Positions 30,321 to 41,681 of a stretch of DNA of 64,000 nucleotides are shown here, in pieces. The first letter of the stretch is position 1, and each line of letters starts with the position of its first letter. Below the pieces are notes generated by a model. The model was not told where the DNA came from. It did no database searches and saw nothing but the letters and a program-made list of their open reading frames with translations. A program made the position numbers and the translations under genes. The DNA comes from Aquipseudomonas alcaligenes NBRC 14159 (GTDB taxonomy: Bacteria; Pseudomonadota; Gammaproteobacteria; Pseudomonadales; Pseudomonadaceae): contig NZ_BATI01000006.1 in assembly GCF_000467105.1 (NCBI RefSeq), forward strand, positions 124,001 through 188,000. Reading direction: 5' to 3'.

Positions 30321-32717
30321 CTAATGCGTGCTGATTCGCTCCTTGGAGTCAGTCTCGCGTGAATCGTCCTTTGCAACCATCTCGGGAGCCGCATCGGGCA
30401 AGGGCTCCGGGGCGTATTGCAGCGCAATTTGCAGGACCTCGTCAATCCATTTAACCGGCTTAATGGTCAAGTCCTGCTTAATATTCTCCGGAATTTCCTT
30501 GAGGTCGCGAACATTCTCTTCCGGGATGATCACGGTCTTGATTCCACCGCGGTGAGCCGCCAGCAGCTTCTCCTTGAGCCCGCCGATGGCCAGCACCTGA
30601 CCGCGCAAGGTGATCTCGCCGGTCATGGCCACATCGGCACGTACCGGGATCTGCGTCAGGGCCGATACCAGAGCCGTGCACAGGCCGATGCCCGCGCTCG
30701 GACCATCCTTCGGCGTGGCGCCCTCCGGCATGTGGATGTGCACGTCGCGCTTCTCGTGGAAGTCCGGCGCAATGCCAAGGCTCTTGGCGCGGCTGCGCAC
30801 CACGGTGAGCGCGGCCGTCATGGACTCAGCCATCACGTCGCCGAGCGAGCCGGTCTTGATCAGCTGGCCCTTGCCCGGCACCACGGCAGTCTCGATGGTC
30901 AGCAGCTCGCCGCCAACCTGGGTCCAGGCCAGGCCGGTGACCTGACCGATCTGGTCCTGCTGCTCGGCCAGGCCAAAGCGATAGCGGCGCACGCCCAGGT
31001 AATGCTCCAGCGACTCGGCAGTGACCAGCACCTTGATGCGCTTGTCCTTGGCATGCTCCTTGACCACCTTGCGGCAGACCTTCGACACCTGCCGTTCCAG
31101 GCTGCGCACGCCGGCCTCGCGGGTGTAATAGCGGATGATGTCGCGGATCGCCGCCTCGTCGAACTCCAGCTCGCCCTTTTTCAGACCGTTGGCCTGCACC
31201 TGCTTGGGCGTGAGGTATTTAATGGCGATGTTGACCTTCTCGTCCTCGGTGTAACCGGGCAGACGGATGACCTCCATGCGGTCCAGCAGCGGACCGGGAA
31301 TGTTCATCGAGTTGGCGGTGCAGATGAACATCACGTCCGAGAGGTCGTAATCGACTTCCAGGTAGTGGTCGTTGAAGTTGTGGTTCTGCTCCGGGTCCAG
31401 CACCTCGAGCAGCGCCGAGGCGGGATCGCCACGCATGTCGCTGCCCATCTTGTCGATCTCGTCGAGCAGGAACAGCGGGTTGCGCACGCCGACCTTGGTC
31501 AGCTTCTGGATCAGCCGACCGGGCATCGAGCCAATATAGGTGCGGCGGTGACCGCGGATCTCGGCCTCGTCACGCACGCCACCCAAGGCCATGCGCACAA
31601 ACTTGCGATTGGTCGCGCGGGCGATGGACTCGGCCAGCGAGGTCTTGCCCACGCCGGGCGGACCGACCAGGCAGAGCACCGGGCCCTTGAGCTTCTTCAC
31701 CCGCTTCTGCACGGCGAGGTACTCGAGGATGCGCTCCTTCACCTCTTCCAGGCCGAAGTGGTCGGCCTCGAGGATATCCTCGGCCTTGGCCAGGTCCAGG
31801 CGCACCTTGCTTTCGGCCTTCCACGGCACGTTGGTCAGCCAGTCGATATAGGAGCGCACCACGGTGGCCTCGGCCGACATCGGCGACATCTGCTTGAGCT
31901 TGTTCAGCTCGGCATTGGCCTTGGCGTGGGCTTCCTTGGTCAGGCCGGCGTTCTCGATGCGCTTCTTCAGCTCGTCGATCTCGTTGTGGCCCTCGTCGAT
32001 GTCGCCCAGCTCCTTCTGAATGGCCTTCATCTGCTCATTCAGGTAGTACTCGCGCTGGCTGCGCTCCATCTGCTTCTTGACCCGACCACGGATGCGCTTC
32101 TCGACCTGCAGCAGGTCAATCTCGGCGTCCAGCAGGGCCAGCACATGCTCGACGCGCTCGGCCAAGCTGGTGATCTCGAGGATTTCCTGCTTCTGCTCGA
32201 TCTTCAGCACCATGTGCGCGGCCATGGTGTCGACCAGGCGCGCCGGCTCGTCGATGCTGTTCAGCGAGGACAGCACCTCGGCCGGCACCTTCTTGCCCAG
32301 CTGCACGTACTGCTCGAACTGGCTGAGCAGGCTGCGGGTGAAGACCTCGGACTCGCGCTCGGCGACTTCGCTCTCGTCGAGCAGCTGCACCTCGGCGCGG
32401 CAGTGACCGTCGACCTCGATGAACTTCTCGATGGCACCGCGCTGCTCGCCCTCGACCAGCACCTTCACCGTGCCATCGGGCAGTTTCAGCAGCTGCAGCA
32501 CCGTGGCCACGGTACCCATGCGGTACAGCGCATCCTCGCCCGGATCATCGTCTGCCGGGTTGCGCTGCGCCAACAGAAGAATCTGCTTGTCGCCAGCCAT
32601 GGCGGCTTCCAGAGCCTCGATGGACTTCTCGCGACCGACGAACAGCGGGATGACCATGTGTGGATAGACCACGACATCACGCAGCGGCAGGAGAGGCAAT
32701 TCGATGGTTGTCTTCAT
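30321..32717 (-). CDS. lon: ATP-dependent protease Lon
   Basis: 798 residues. Domains in order: N-terminal substrate-binding domain starting [23 protein letters not shown] (shown here as the family hallmark), coiled-coil linker, AAA+ module with Walker A GPPGVGKT and Walker [11 protein letters not shown], and the C-terminal protease with catalytic Ser in PKDGPSAG and the dyad Lys in the following helix. Lon degrades misfolded and regulatory proteins in the cytoplasm. A sigma-32-like promoter lies upstream at 32777-32803. It follows clpX on the same strand but behind a terminator hairpin. Confidence 0.97.
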   Translation of the reverse strand: MKTTIELPLLPLRDVVVYPHMVIPLFVGREKSIEALEAAMAGDKQILLLAQRNPADDDPGEDALYRMGTVATVLQLLKLPDGTVKVLVEGEQRGAIEKFIEVDGHCRAEVQLLDESEVAERESEVFTRSLLSQFEQYVQLGKKVPAEVLSSLNSIDEPARLVDTMAAHMVLKIEQKQEILEITSLAERVEHVLALLDAEIDLLQVEKRIRGRVKKQMERSQREYYLNEQMKAIQKELGDIDEGHNEIDELKKRIENAGLTKEAHAKANAELNKLKQMSPMSAEATVVRSYIDWLTNVPWKAESKVRLDLAKAEDILEADHFGLEEVKERILEYLAVQKRVKKLKGPVLCLVGPPGVGKTSLAESIARATNRKFVRMALGGVRDEAEIRGHRRTYIGSMPGRLIQKLTKVGVRNPLFLLDEIDKMGSDMRGDPASALLEVLDPEQNHNFNDHYLEVDYDLSDVMFICTANSMNIPGPLLDRMEVIRLPGYTEDEKVNIAIKYLTPKQVQANGLKKGELEFDEAAIRDIIRYYTREAGVRSLERQVSKVCRKVVKEHAKDKRIKVLVTAESLEHYLGVRRYRFGLAEQQDQIGQVTGLAWTQVGGELLTIETAVVPGKGQLIKTGSLGDVMAESMTAALTVVRSRAKSLGIAPDFHEKRDVHIHMPEGATPKDGPSAGIGLCTALVSALTQIPVRADVAMTGEITLRGQVLAIGGLKEKLLAAHRGGIKTVIIPEENVRDLKEIPENIKQDLTIKPVKWIDEVLQIALQYAPEPLPDAAPEMVAKDDSRETDSKERISTH

Positions 32718-32776
32718 GATTTCAGCTCTACGGCGGCCATTCGGCCGTAAACGGACGGGGTACCCTTGGCCCTAAG

Positions 32777-32803
32777 ATGGGGCCACCCCCGGGAAAAAAC
32801 AAG
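32777..32803 (-). promoter_or_regulatory. Heat-shock (sigma-32) promoter of lon
   Basis: On the minus strand CTTGTT (32803-32798) and CCCCAT followed by CTTA (32782-32777 and on) are 15 bp apart, about 60 bp upstream of the lon ATG. The established sigma-32 consensus is CTTGAA, 13-15 bp, CCCCAT-T. The -10 element is an exact match and lon is a classic heat-shock gene. Confidence 0.7.
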
Positions 32804-32813
32804 CGAGAAAGGC

Positions 32814-32846
32814 GCAAAAGCAAAGGGCCCCGCAGGGCCCTTTGTT
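32814..32846 (-). terminator. Terminator hairpin behind clpX
   Basis: AAAGGGCCC (32822-32830), loop CGCA, GGGCCCTTT (32835-32843). On the minus strand the stem is followed by GCTTTTGC. It separates clpP-clpX from the lon heat-shock promoter. Confidence 0.65.
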
Positions 32847-32859
32847 TCAGCGTTAGACG

Positions 32860-34140
32860 TCAGACGTCTGGCGCAGCTTTGGCTTGCGGCTCGCTGTTCT
32901 CGTAGATCAGCAGCGGCTTGGAAGAGCCCTCGATCACGCTCTCGTCGATCACAACCTTGCTGACATCGGACTGCGAGGGGATCTCGTACATGGTATCGAG
33001 CAGCACGCCCTCGAGGATCGAACGCAGGCCACGGGCGCCGGTCTTGCGCTCCAGAGCCTTGTGCGCGACGGCCTTGAGTGCATCGGCACGGAATTCCAGG
33101 TCCACCCCTTCCATCTCGAACAGCTTGGCGTACTGCTTGGTCAAGGCGTTCTTCGGTTCGGTGAGGATCTGCATCAGCGCCGCCTCGTCCAATTCGTCGA
33201 GGGTGGCAATGACCGGCAGACGACCGACGAACTCCGGAATAAGACCAAATTTCACCAGATCGTCCGGCTCTACCTCACGCAGTGCCTCGCCGACCTTCTT
33301 GCCCAGGTCCGGGCTGCGCACCTCGGCATTGAAGCCGATGCCGCCTTTGGTGGAGCGAGCCTGAATGACTTTCTCCAGGCCGGCGAAAGCGCCACCGCAG
33401 ATGAACAGGATATTGCGCGTGTCGACCTGCAGGAACTCCTGTTGCGGGTGCTTGCGCCCACCCTGCGGCGGAACCGAGGCGACAGTACCCTCGATCAGCT
33501 TGAGCAGCGCCTGCTGCACGCCCTCGCCCGACACGTCGCGGGTGATGGACGGGTTGTCCGACTTGCGCGAGATCTTGTCGATCTCGTCGATGTAGACGAT
33601 ACCCATCTGGGCCTTCTCGACATCGTAGTCGCACTTCTGCAGCAGCTTCTGAATGATGTTCTCGACGTCCTCCCCCACGTAACCGGCCTCGGTCAGAGTG
33701 GTGGCGTCGGCGATGGTGAACGGCACATTGAGCAGGCGGGCCAGGGTCTCGGCCAGCAGGGTCTTGCCGGAACCGGTCGGACCGATCAGCAGGATGTTGC
33801 TCTTGCCCAGCTCGACGTCATCTTTCTTGTCGCGCTGGTTCAGACGCTTGTAGTGGTTGTACACGGCGACGGAGAGCACCTTCTTGGCACGCTCCTGACC
33901 GATCACATACTGATCCAGAATGCCGCTGATTTCCTTGGGCGCAGGCAACTTGTGGGCGCTGCTTTCGGCCTGGGCTTCCTGCACCTCCTCGCGGATGATG
34001 TCATTGCACAGGTCGACGCACTCGTCGCAGATAAAGACCGAGGGACCGGCGATCAGCTTGCGCACTTCGTGCTGGCTTTTGCCGCAGAAGGAGCAGTAGA
34101 GCAGCTTGCCGTTGTCCTCGCCGTTGCGGGTGTCAGTCAT
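32860..34140 (-). CDS. clpX: ATP-dependent Clp protease ATPase subunit ClpX
   Basis: 426 residues from the ATG at 34140 ([20 protein letters not shown]), the exact length I know for Pseudomonas ClpX; an in-frame start 15 codons upstream is rejected. The N-terminal zinc-binding domain has CSFC and CDEC. The AAA+ domain has Walker A GPTGSGKT, pore loop GYVG and Walker [11 protein letters not shown]. The tripeptide loop that docks on ClpP is within the region around residue 270. ClpX unfolds tagged proteins and feeds them to ClpP, encoded 108 bp upstream on the same strand. Confidence 0.97.
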   Translation of the reverse strand: MTDTRNGEDNGKLLYCSFCGKSQHEVRKLIAGPSVFICDECVDLCNDIIREEVQEAQAESSAHKLPAPKEISGILDQYVIGQERAKKVLSVAVYNHYKRLNQRDKKDDVELGKSNILLIGPTGSGKTLLAETLARLLNVPFTIADATTLTEAGYVGEDVENIIQKLLQKCDYDVEKAQMGIVYIDEIDKISRKSDNPSITRDVSGEGVQQALLKLIEGTVASVPPQGGRKHPQQEFLQVDTRNILFICGGAFAGLEKVIQARSTKGGIGFNAEVRSPDLGKKVGEALREVEPDDLVKFGLIPEFVGRLPVIATLDELDEAALMQILTEPKNALTKQYAKLFEMEGVDLEFRADALKAVAHKALERKTGARGLRSILEGVLLDTMYEIPSQSDVSKVVIDESVIEGSSKPLLIYENSEPQAKAAPDV

Positions 34141-34248
34141 TAGATCGATCCAATACGGTAGGCATGAAACACAAAATGAAGGCAATTGCGGGCATTTTCA
34201 ACCCTGCGGGACGGCCGGGCGAGCCCGGCCGCTGCGCTGAAGCGGGGA

Positions 34249-34884
34249 TCAGACAGGGCGTTTTTCCAGAACCTTGTCGATAAGGCGGTAGTTGACCGCC
34301 TCTTCAGCACTCATGAAGTTGTCACGGTCGGTGTCCTTGGCAATGACATCGATCGGCTGCTGGCAATGATCGGCCAGGATCTTGTTCAGGCGCTCGCGAA
34401 TGGTGAGGATCTCGCGGGCGTGAATCTCGATATCCGAGGCCTGACCCTGGAAGCCGCCCAGCGGCTGGTGAATCATCATGCGCGAATGCGGCAGGCAGTA
34501 GCGCTTGCCGGCGGCACCGCCAGCCAGCAGCAACGCCCCCATGCTGCAGGCCTGGCCGATGCAGATGGTGGACACGTCGGGCTTGATGAACTGCATGGTG
34601 TCGTAGATCGACATGCCGGCAGTCACCGAACCGCCCGGGGAGTTGATGTACAGGTGGATGTCCTTGTCCGGGTTCTCGGCCTCGAGGAACAGCAGCTGAG
34701 CGACCACCAGGTTGGCCATGTAGTCCTCGACCGGGCCGACCAGGAAGATCACCCGCTCCTTCAACAGGCGCGAATAGATGTCGTAGGCACGCTCGCCACG
34801 AGCGGACTGCTCGATGACCATCGGCACGAGGCCGCCGGCGGCTTGGATGTCTGGCATGGTGTTCATGAAAGAGTTATGCGACAT
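34249..34884 (-). CDS. clpP: ATP-dependent Clp protease proteolytic subunit ClpP
   Basis: 211 residues from the ATG at 34884, which has GGGAGAG about ten bases upstream; an ATG nine codons earlier precedes that site and is unlikely. The serine-protease triad is visible: Ser in [11 protein letters not shown], His in [12 protein letters not shown], Asp in [11 protein letters not shown]-terminal residues are processed in this family. Fourteen subunits form the proteolytic barrel that works with ClpX (and ClpA elsewhere). The gene lies between tig and clpX, the standard gamma-proteobacterial order. Confidence 0.97.
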   Translation of the reverse strand: MSHNSFMNTMPDIQAAGGLVPMVIEQSARGERAYDIYSRLLKERVIFLVGPVEDYMANLVVAQLLFLEAENPDKDIHLYINSPGGSVTAGMSIYDTMQFIKPDVSTICIGQACSMGALLLAGGAAGKRYCLPHSRMMIHQPLGGFQGQASDIEIHAREILTIRERLNKILADHCQQPIDVIAKDTDRDNFMSAEEAVNYRLIDKVLEKRPV

Positions 34885-34917
34885 GTCTAGCGATCTCTCC
34901 CTAATAGTCATGTCTCT

Positions 34918-34952
34918 AAAGACGCATAAGCCAGCACGAAGGCTGGCTTATG
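34918..34952 (-). terminator. Hairpin between tig and clpP (possible attenuating terminator)
   Basis: TAAGCCAGC (34927-34935) with GCTGGCTTA (34942-34950), loop CTTCGT on the minus strand, then TGCGTCTTT. The poor T-tract suggests partial termination, allowing some tig transcripts to continue into clpP. Confidence 0.5.
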
Positions 34953-34976
34953 GTTGTGCTCGAACGAGGCGAAGGA

Positions 34977-36287
34977 TCAGGCTGCTTGCGGAGCTTCCGC
35001 CGGCTTGACCGCTTCTTCGTAGGAGACCGCTTTATCGGTCACTTTGGCCTTCTGCAGAACAGTATCTACAACTTGTTCTTCCAGTACAACCGAACGCACT
35101 TCGTTCAGCTGCTGGTCGTTCTTGTAGTACCAGGCCACGACCTGCTGCGGCTCCTGGTAGGCGGAGGCCATTTCCTCGATCAGCTCGCGAACGCGAGCTT
35201 CGTCGGCCTTCAGCTCACCCTGCTTGACCACTTCGGCAACGATCAGGCCCAGTACCACGCGGCGCTTGGCCTGCTCTTCGAACAGCTCGGCCGGCAGCTG
35301 GTCCGGCTTGATGTTACCGCCGAACTGCTGGACAGCCTGCACGCGCAGACGGTTCACTTCGTTACCGATCAGGGCCTTCGGCACTTCAACCGGGTTGGCG
35401 GCCAGCAGACCTTCCATGACCTGGTTCTTCACCTTGGACTTGATGGCCTGGCGCAGCTCGCGTTCCATGTTCTTGCGCACTTCGGTACGGAAGCCTTCCA
35501 GACCGCCTTCCTTGATGCCGAACAGGGCGAAGAAGTCGTCGTTCAGCTCCGGCAGCTGCGGGGCGGAAACGCTGTTGACGGTCACGGTGAACTCGGCGGT
35601 CTTACCGGCCAGGTCCAGGTTCTGGTAATCAGCCGGGAAAGTCGGGTTGATCACGCGCTCTTCGCCCGCCTTGACGCCAACCAGAGCCTCTTCGAAGCCC
35701 GGGATCATGCGACCGGAACCCAGCACCAGCGGGGTGCCCTTGGCGCTGCCGCCGGCGAACGCTTCGCCGTCGATCTTGCCGACGAAATCGATGTTCAGCT
35801 GGTCGCCATTTTCGGCGGCGCGCTCGACAGCCTCGAAGCGAGTGTTCTGCTTGCGCAGGATTTCCAGCATGTTGTCGAGGTCGGCGTCGGTGACGTCAGC
35901 CTGCAGGCGTTCGATGGCGATGCCGTCGAAGCCGGCCAGCTTGATTTCCGGGAACACTTCGAAGGTAGCAACGTACTCGAGGTCCTTGCCCTTCTCGAAC
36001 ACTTTCGGCTCGACAGCCGGAGCGCCGGCCGGGTTCAGCTTCTGCTCGACGATGGCTTCGTAGAAGGTGGCCTGGATCAGGTCGCCCAGAGCTTCCTGAC
36101 GAGCAGCCTCTTCATAACGCTGACGGATGACATTCATCGGCACCTTGCCCGGGCGGAAGCCAGGCACCTTGGCGCGGCGGGCAGTCTGCTGCAGACGCTT
36201 GGTCACTTCGGTCTCGATGCGCTCGGCCGGCACGCCGATGGTCATGCGGCGCTCGAGAGCGGAGGTGCTTTCAACAGAAACTTGCAT
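34977..36287 (-). CDS. tig: Trigger factor (ribosome-associated chaperone)
   Basis: 436 residues from the ATG at 36287 ([15 protein letters not shown]), the normal length; an extension eight codons upstream is not family-like. The N-terminal ribosome-docking signature is GFRPGKVP at about residues 43-50. The central FKBP-type PPIase domain spans about 150-245 and the C-terminal helical arms follow. It binds nascent chains at the exit tunnel. It is the first protein gene of the minus-strand tig-clpP-clpX block and lies about 140 bp downstream of the tRNA-Leu gene. Confidence 0.96.
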   Translation of the reverse strand: MQVSVESTSALERRMTIGVPAERIETEVTKRLQQTARRAKVPGFRPGKVPMNVIRQRYEEAARQEALGDLIQATFYEAIVEQKLNPAGAPAVEPKVFEKGKDLEYVATFEVFPEIKLAGFDGIAIERLQADVTDADLDNMLEILRKQNTRFEAVERAAENGDQLNIDFVGKIDGEAFAGGSAKGTPLVLGSGRMIPGFEEALVGVKAGEERVINPTFPADYQNLDLAGKTAEFTVTVNSVSAPQLPELNDDFFALFGIKEGGLEGFRTEVRKNMERELRQAIKSKVKNQVMEGLLAANPVEVPKALIGNEVNRLRVQAVQQFGGNIKPDQLPAELFEEQAKRRVVLGLIVAEVVKQGELKADEARVRELIEEMASAYQEPQQVVAWYYKNDQQLNEVRSVVLEEQVVDTVLQKAKVTDKAVSYEEAVKPAEAPQAA

Positions 36288-36429
36288 GGATATTCCTCGT
36301 TGCACAGACATAGGCCGGCGTTCCGACCCAGAATCGAAAGGCAGGCATTCTATTAGCTCGAATAGCAGAAGTCACCTGCGCAAAATGCGTGAGCGCAGCG
36401 AACTCTATAAGGAGGGATTACAAGGGAGA

Positions 36430-36514
36430 TGGTGCGGACGGAGAGACTCGAACTCTCACACCTTGCGGCGCCAGAACCTAAATCTGGTGTGTCTACCAAT
36501 TTCACCACGTCCGC
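36430..36514 (-). tRNA. tRNA-Leu (anticodon UAG)
   Basis: 85 nt including the encoded CCA. Acceptor stem GCGGACG pairs with CGTCCGC, discriminator A. The anticodon stem CCAGA/TCTGG encloses TTTAGGT, giving anticodon TAG. The long variable arm (CGCCGCAAGGTG region) is typical of leucine tRNA. It is the last gene of the Arg-His-Leu cluster. Confidence 0.95.
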
Positions 36515-36569
36515 GTGGTAATGCTTGAAACGAAAACGCCAGGCTTGGGGCCTGGCGTTTTCTCGAATA

Positions 36570-36646
36570 TGGGGTGGACGATGGGAATCGAACCCACGAC
36601 ACCAGGAGCCACAATCCTGTGCTCTACCAACTGAGCTACGCCCACC
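36570..36646 (-). tRNA. tRNA-His (anticodon GUG)
   Basis: 77 nt with CCA. The 5' end GGTGGGCG carries the extra G at position -1 opposite C73, the histidine identity element. The anticodon stem CAGGA/TCCTG encloses TTGTGGC, anticodon GTG. The T-loop GTTCGATTC is intact. Confidence 0.96.
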
Positions 36647-36677
36647 ATATTGCGTTGCTTGTGCCTGATTCGCCAAA

Positions 36678-36754
36678 TGGCGCACCCGGCAGGACTCGAA
36701 CCTGCGACCATCCGCTTAGAAGGCGGATGCTCTATCCAGCTGAGCTACGGGCGC
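36678..36754 (-). tRNA. tRNA-Arg (anticodon UCU)
   Basis: 77 nt with CCA. Acceptor stem GCGCCCG/CGGGTGC (one G-U pair), discriminator G. The anticodon stem TCCGC/GCGGA encloses CTTCTAA, anticodon TCT, which reads the rare AGA/AGG codons. First gene of the cluster, about 95 nt from the promoter. Confidence 0.95.
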
Positions 36755-36854
36755 TTAATCATCTGCGGAACAGACTTCTAAGCTACAGCTCCAACCGCTT
36801 CCGGTCGTTGCCATCTTACCCAGCGGCTGGCTGTGCTCGACAAGCGGGGCGAAT

Positions 36855-36881
36855 CTTATAGAGGCGTTCTGCAAGCGTCAA
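36855..36881 (-). promoter_or_regulatory. Promoter of the tRNA Arg-His-Leu cluster
   Basis: Minus strand TTGACG (36881-36876) and TATAAG (36860-36855), 15 bp apart, followed by a GC-rich discriminator (TTCGCCCCGC), typical of stringently controlled stable-RNA promoters. Confidence 0.65.
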
Positions 36882-37014
36882 CACGAAAATGAAAAAAATC
36901 CTGCTGGGAAAAGGAGTTACGGGAGCAGACGATGCATGCGCCTTTGCCCGACGGGGCTGCCGTGCGAGAATGCGCGATCTTTTTTCCACCCCTCCTCATG
37001 GTTAAGCACGCGTC

Positions 37015-37869
37015 ATGACTGCAAAACTGATCGACGGCAAGTCCATCGCCGCCAACCTCCGCCAGGATATCGCCAAACGTGTCGCCGAGCGCCGCCAGCA
37101 GGGCCTGCGCGCTCCTGGCCTGGCCGTGATCCTGGTCGGCAGCGACCCGGCCTCCCAGGTCTACGTCTCGCACAAGCGCAAGGACTGCGAGGAGGTTGGC
37201 TTCGTTTCCGTGGCCCATGACCTGCCCGCCACTACTACCCAAGGCGAGCTGCTCGGGCTGATCGACCAGCTCAACCGCGACAACGCCATCGACGGCATCC
37301 TGGTGCAACTGCCCCTGCCCGCCCACCTGGACGCCTCGCAACTGCTCGAGCGCATCAACCCGGACAAGGACGTCGACGGCTTCCACCCATTCAACGTCGG
37401 CCGCCTGTCCCAGCGCATGCCGCTGCTGCGCCCCTGCACGCCGAAAGGCATCATGACCTTGCTGGAAAGCACCGGCGTCGACCTGCATGGCCAGCACGCC
37501 GTGGTCGTCGGCGCCTCCAACATCGTCGGCCGTCCCATGGCCCTCGAGCTGCTGCTGGCCGGCTGCACCGTGACCGTCACCCACCGTTTCACCAAGGATC
37601 TGCCGGGCCACCTGGCCCAGGCCGACATCGTGGTGGTGGCCGCCGGCAAGCCGGGCCTGGTCAAGGGCGAGTGGATCAAACCAGGCGCCATCGTCATCGA
37701 CGTCGGCATCAACCGCCAGGCCGACGGCAAGCTGGTCGGCGACGTGGAGTTCGACGTCGCCGTCGAGCGCGCCGGCTGGATCACCCCGGTGCCGGGCGGT
37801 GTCGGCCCGATGACCCGCGCCTGCCTGCTGGAGAACACCCTGTACGCCGCAGAACACCTGCACGCGTAA
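37015..37869 (+). CDS. folD: Bifunctional methylene-THF dehydrogenase / methenyl-THF cyclohydrolase
   Basis: 284 residues, the standard FolD length. It interconverts 5,10-methylene- and 10-formyl-tetrahydrofolate using NADP. Family signatures: the cyclohydrolase-site lysine in [14 protein letters not shown], the substrate-binding loop [10 protein letters not shown], the NADP-binding [18 protein letters not shown] and the C-terminal [18 protein letters not shown]. It stands alone on the plus strand with a terminator behind it. The 260 bp upstream are shared with the divergent tRNA promoter. Confidence 0.97.
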   Translation: MTAKLIDGKSIAANLRQDIAKRVAERRQQGLRAPGLAVILVGSDPASQVYVSHKRKDCEEVGFVSVAHDLPATTTQGELLGLIDQLNRDNAIDGILVQLPLPAHLDASQLLERINPDKDVDGFHPFNVGRLSQRMPLLRPCTPKGIMTLLESTGVDLHGQHAVVVGASNIVGRPMALELLLAGCTVTVTHRFTKDLPGHLAQADIVVVAAGKPGLVKGEWIKPGAIVIDVGINRQADGKLVGDVEFDVAVERAGWITPVPGGVGPMTRACLLENTLYAAEHLHA

Positions 37870-37883
37870 GTCGCTTCGGCAAT

Positions 37884-37913
37884 AAAAAACGGCGCCCACA
37901 GGCGCCGTTTTCG
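37884..37913. terminator. Bidirectional terminator between folD and the glycerol-type importer operon
   Basis: AAAACGGCGCC (37886-37896), loop CACA, GGCGCCGTTTT (37901-37911). Symmetric A/T flanks serve both convergent transcripts. Confidence 0.88.
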
Positions 37914-37928
37914 TTTCCAGCACTGAAC

Positions 37929-39668
37929 TTACTGGGCCTGCTGCCAGGACTTCACCAGCTCGTCGTAGCTGACGGTCTCGCCCTTCGGCTTCTCGTTGGC
38001 CAGCTTCGGCTTGGGCGCGCCCGGCTGGTCCAGCCAGTACTGCGGGTCCTTCTCCTCGTTGAGTTTCGGGCCGCACTCACCCTGCACGCCAGAGCGCTCG
38101 ATGCGCGCCATCATGCTGTCCTGGGCCGCTGCCAGGCCGTCCAGAGCCTCCTGCGGGGTCTTGTCGCCACTGGCCGCCTCGGCGATGAACTGCCACCACA
38201 GCTGCGCCAGGCGTGGGTAGTCCGGCACGTTGGTGCCGGTAGGGGTCCACTGCACCCGCGCCGGGCTGCGGTAGAACTCCACCAGACCGCCGAGCTTGGG
38301 CGCCGCGTCGGTCATCGCCTGGGAGTTGATGTCCGACTCGCGGATCGGCGTCAGGCCGACCAGGGTCTTCTTCAGCGAAACGGTCTTGGAGGTGACGAAC
38401 TGGGCGTACAGCCAGGCCGCCAGGCGCTGCTTCTCCGGGGTGGACTTGAGGAAGGTCCAGGAACCGGCGTCCTGGTAGCCGAGCTTCATGCCCTCCTCCC
38501 AGTACGGGCCCTTGGGCGACGGAGCCATGCGCCATTTCGGCGTGCCATCCTCGTTGACCACGGCCAGGCCCGGCTTGGTCATGTCAGCGGTGAAGGCGGT
38601 GTACCAGAAGATCTGCTGGGCGATGTTGCCCTGCGCCGGTACCGGGCCGGCCTCGGAAAAGGTCATGCCCTGGGCTTCCGGCGGCGCGTACTGGCGCATC
38701 CAGTCGACGTACTTGGTGGTGGCATAGACCGCCGCCGGGCCATTGGTGTCGCCGCCGCGGGCGACGCTGGAGCCCACCGGGCGGCAGCCTTCGACGCGGA
38801 TGCCCCACTCGTCTACCGGCACACCGTTGGGCAGACCCTTGTCGCCGCCACCAGCCATGGAGAACCAGGCGTCGGTGAAGCGCCAACCCAGCGACGGGTC
38901 CTTCTTGCCGTAGTCCATGTGGCCGTAGACGCGCTTGCCGTCGATTTCCTTGACATGCTCGGTGAAGAACTGGGCGATGTCCTCGTAGGCCGACCAGTTG
39001 ACCGGCACGCCGAGCTCGTAGCCGTAGATTTCCTTGAACTTGGCCTTCAGCTCCGGCTTCTCGAACCAGTCGGCGCGGAACCAGTAGAGGTTGGCGAACT
39101 GCTGGTCGGGCAGCTGGTAGAGCTTCTTGTCCGGGCCGGTGGTGAAGGAGATGCCGATGAAATCGTTGAGGTCCAGGGTCGGCGAAGTGAAGTCCTTGCC
39201 TTCGTTGGCCATCATGTCGCTGATCGCCACCGCCTTGCCGTAGCGGAAGTGGGTGCCGATCAGATCCGAGTCGTTGACCCAGCCGTCGTAGATGTTCTTG
39301 CCGGACTGCATCTGGGTCTGCAGCTTCTCGACCACGTCGCCTTCCTGCATCAGGTCGTGGGTGAGCTTGATCCCGGTGATCTCGCTGAAGGCCTTGGCCA
39401 GCACCTTGGCTTCATACTCGTGGGTGGCGATGGTCTCCGAGGCGACATTGATCTCCATGCCACGGAACGGCTCGGCCGCCTTGATGAACCACTTGAGCTC
39501 GGCGAGCTGCTGCTCCTTGGTCAGGGTGGACGGCGCGAACTCGCTGTCGATCCACTTCTTCGCCGCCTCTTCATAGGCATCCGCCCAGGCCGCACCGCTC
39601 AATCCGGACAACGTCAGCAGGGCTGCCAGCGCCATGCTATGTCGGGTCTTGTAATTGTTGTCGAACAT
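37929..39668 (-). CDS. glpV: Periplasmic substrate-binding protein of a GlpSTPQUV-type ABC importer
   Basis: 579 residues from the ATG at 39668, preceded by AAGGAGGAG. The signal peptide ends at about SGAAWA|DAYEEAA. It is an unusually long family 1 (sugar-type) solute-binding protein, the length of the rhizobial GlpV receptor that serves glycerol uptake. It is the last gene of a six-gene operon whose order (two ATPases, two permeases, small DUF2160 protein, receptor) matches glpSTPQUV. The glycerol assignment comes from that gene order and recalled family membership, not from visible binding residues, and no glpK or glpD lies nearby. A related polyol is a real alternative. Confidence 0.7.
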   Translation of the reverse strand: MFDNNYKTRHSMALAALLTLSGLSGAAWADAYEEAAKKWIDSEFAPSTLTKEQQLAELKWFIKAAEPFRGMEINVASETIATHEYEAKVLAKAFSEITGIKLTHDLMQEGDVVEKLQTQMQSGKNIYDGWVNDSDLIGTHFRYGKAVAISDMMANEGKDFTSPTLDLNDFIGISFTTGPDKKLYQLPDQQFANLYWFRADWFEKPELKAKFKEIYGYELGVPVNWSAYEDIAQFFTEHVKEIDGKRVYGHMDYGKKDPSLGWRFTDAWFSMAGGGDKGLPNGVPVDEWGIRVEGCRPVGSSVARGGDTNGPAAVYATTKYVDWMRQYAPPEAQGMTFSEAGPVPAQGNIAQQIFWYTAFTADMTKPGLAVVNEDGTPKWRMAPSPKGPYWEEGMKLGYQDAGSWTFLKSTPEKQRLAAWLYAQFVTSKTVSLKKTLVGLTPIRESDINSQAMTDAAPKLGGLVEFYRSPARVQWTPTGTNVPDYPRLAQLWWQFIAEAASGDKTPQEALDGLAAAQDSMMARIERSGVQGECGPKLNEEKDPQYWLDQPGAPKPKLANEKPKGETVSYDELVKSWQQAQ

Positions 39669-39718
39669 AGACTCCTCCTTGCTTGAATAGAAAACCGACC
39701 GGAACGACAGGCCGCCGG

Positions 39719-39991
39719 TCAGCCCCAACGCATCACCACCAGTAACCACACAACGGACAGCGCCGAGGCTATCCAGGTGCTCCAGTCGGTCGCGCCCACT
39801 ACCAGCAGATGCAGGTAGGCGCTGCCGAGCAAGCCGATGAACAACCGGTCGCCACGGGTAGTGGCGATCGGCAGAAAGCCCCTGCGCTCGATGCAGGGCG
39901 AGCGGATTTCCCATATCGTCATGCCCACCAGCAGCAGCGCGATGCCGCCGAAGAAGGCCGCCGTGACCGGGGTCCAGGCCATCCATTCCAT
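39719..39991 (-). CDS. glpU: Small membrane protein, DUF2160 / GlpU type
   Basis: 90 residues with two or three hydrophobic helices: AAFFGGIALLLVGMTIWEI, GDRLFIGLLGSAYLHLLVVG and WIASALSVVWLLVVM. It begins with MEWMAWTP, and GAGGAG is nine bases upstream. DUF2160 proteins of this size are found between the permease and the receptor genes of GlpSTPQUV-type operons. Their role in the transporter is not established. Twelve bases separate it from the second permease gene, so it is cotranscribed. Confidence 0.75.
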   Translation of the reverse strand: MEWMAWTPVTAAFFGGIALLLVGMTIWEIRSPCIERRGFLPIATTRGDRLFIGLLGSAYLHLLVVGATDWSTWIASALSVVWLLVVMRWG

Positions 39992-40003
39992 AGTCGTTGC
40001 TCC

Positions 40004-40804
<801 letters not shown>

Positions 40805-40814
40805 GGCAGGCTCC

Positions 40815-41677
<863 letters not shown>

Positions 41678-41681
<4 letters not shown>

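Noticed and set aside
30417..32750. A 777-codon open frame opposite lon
   Set aside because: Antisense to a fully conserved Lon protease; its translation is rich in Leu, Gln, His and Ala with no recognisable fold.
34213..34230. GC-rich hairpin GGCCGGGC/GCCCGGCC between clpX and clpP
   Set aside because: No T-tract follows on the minus strand, so I do not call it a terminator; clpP and clpX are probably cotranscribed.
36288..36429. A fourth tRNA gene between tRNA-Leu and tig, as the proline tRNA in the E. coli cluster
   Set aside because: No cloverleaf can be drawn on either strand; the cluster has three tRNAs only.
39669..39986. N-terminal extension of the importer receptor
   Set aside because: A perfect ribosome site and signal peptide define the start at 39668; the extension is antisense-like reading of the DUF2160 gene in another frame.
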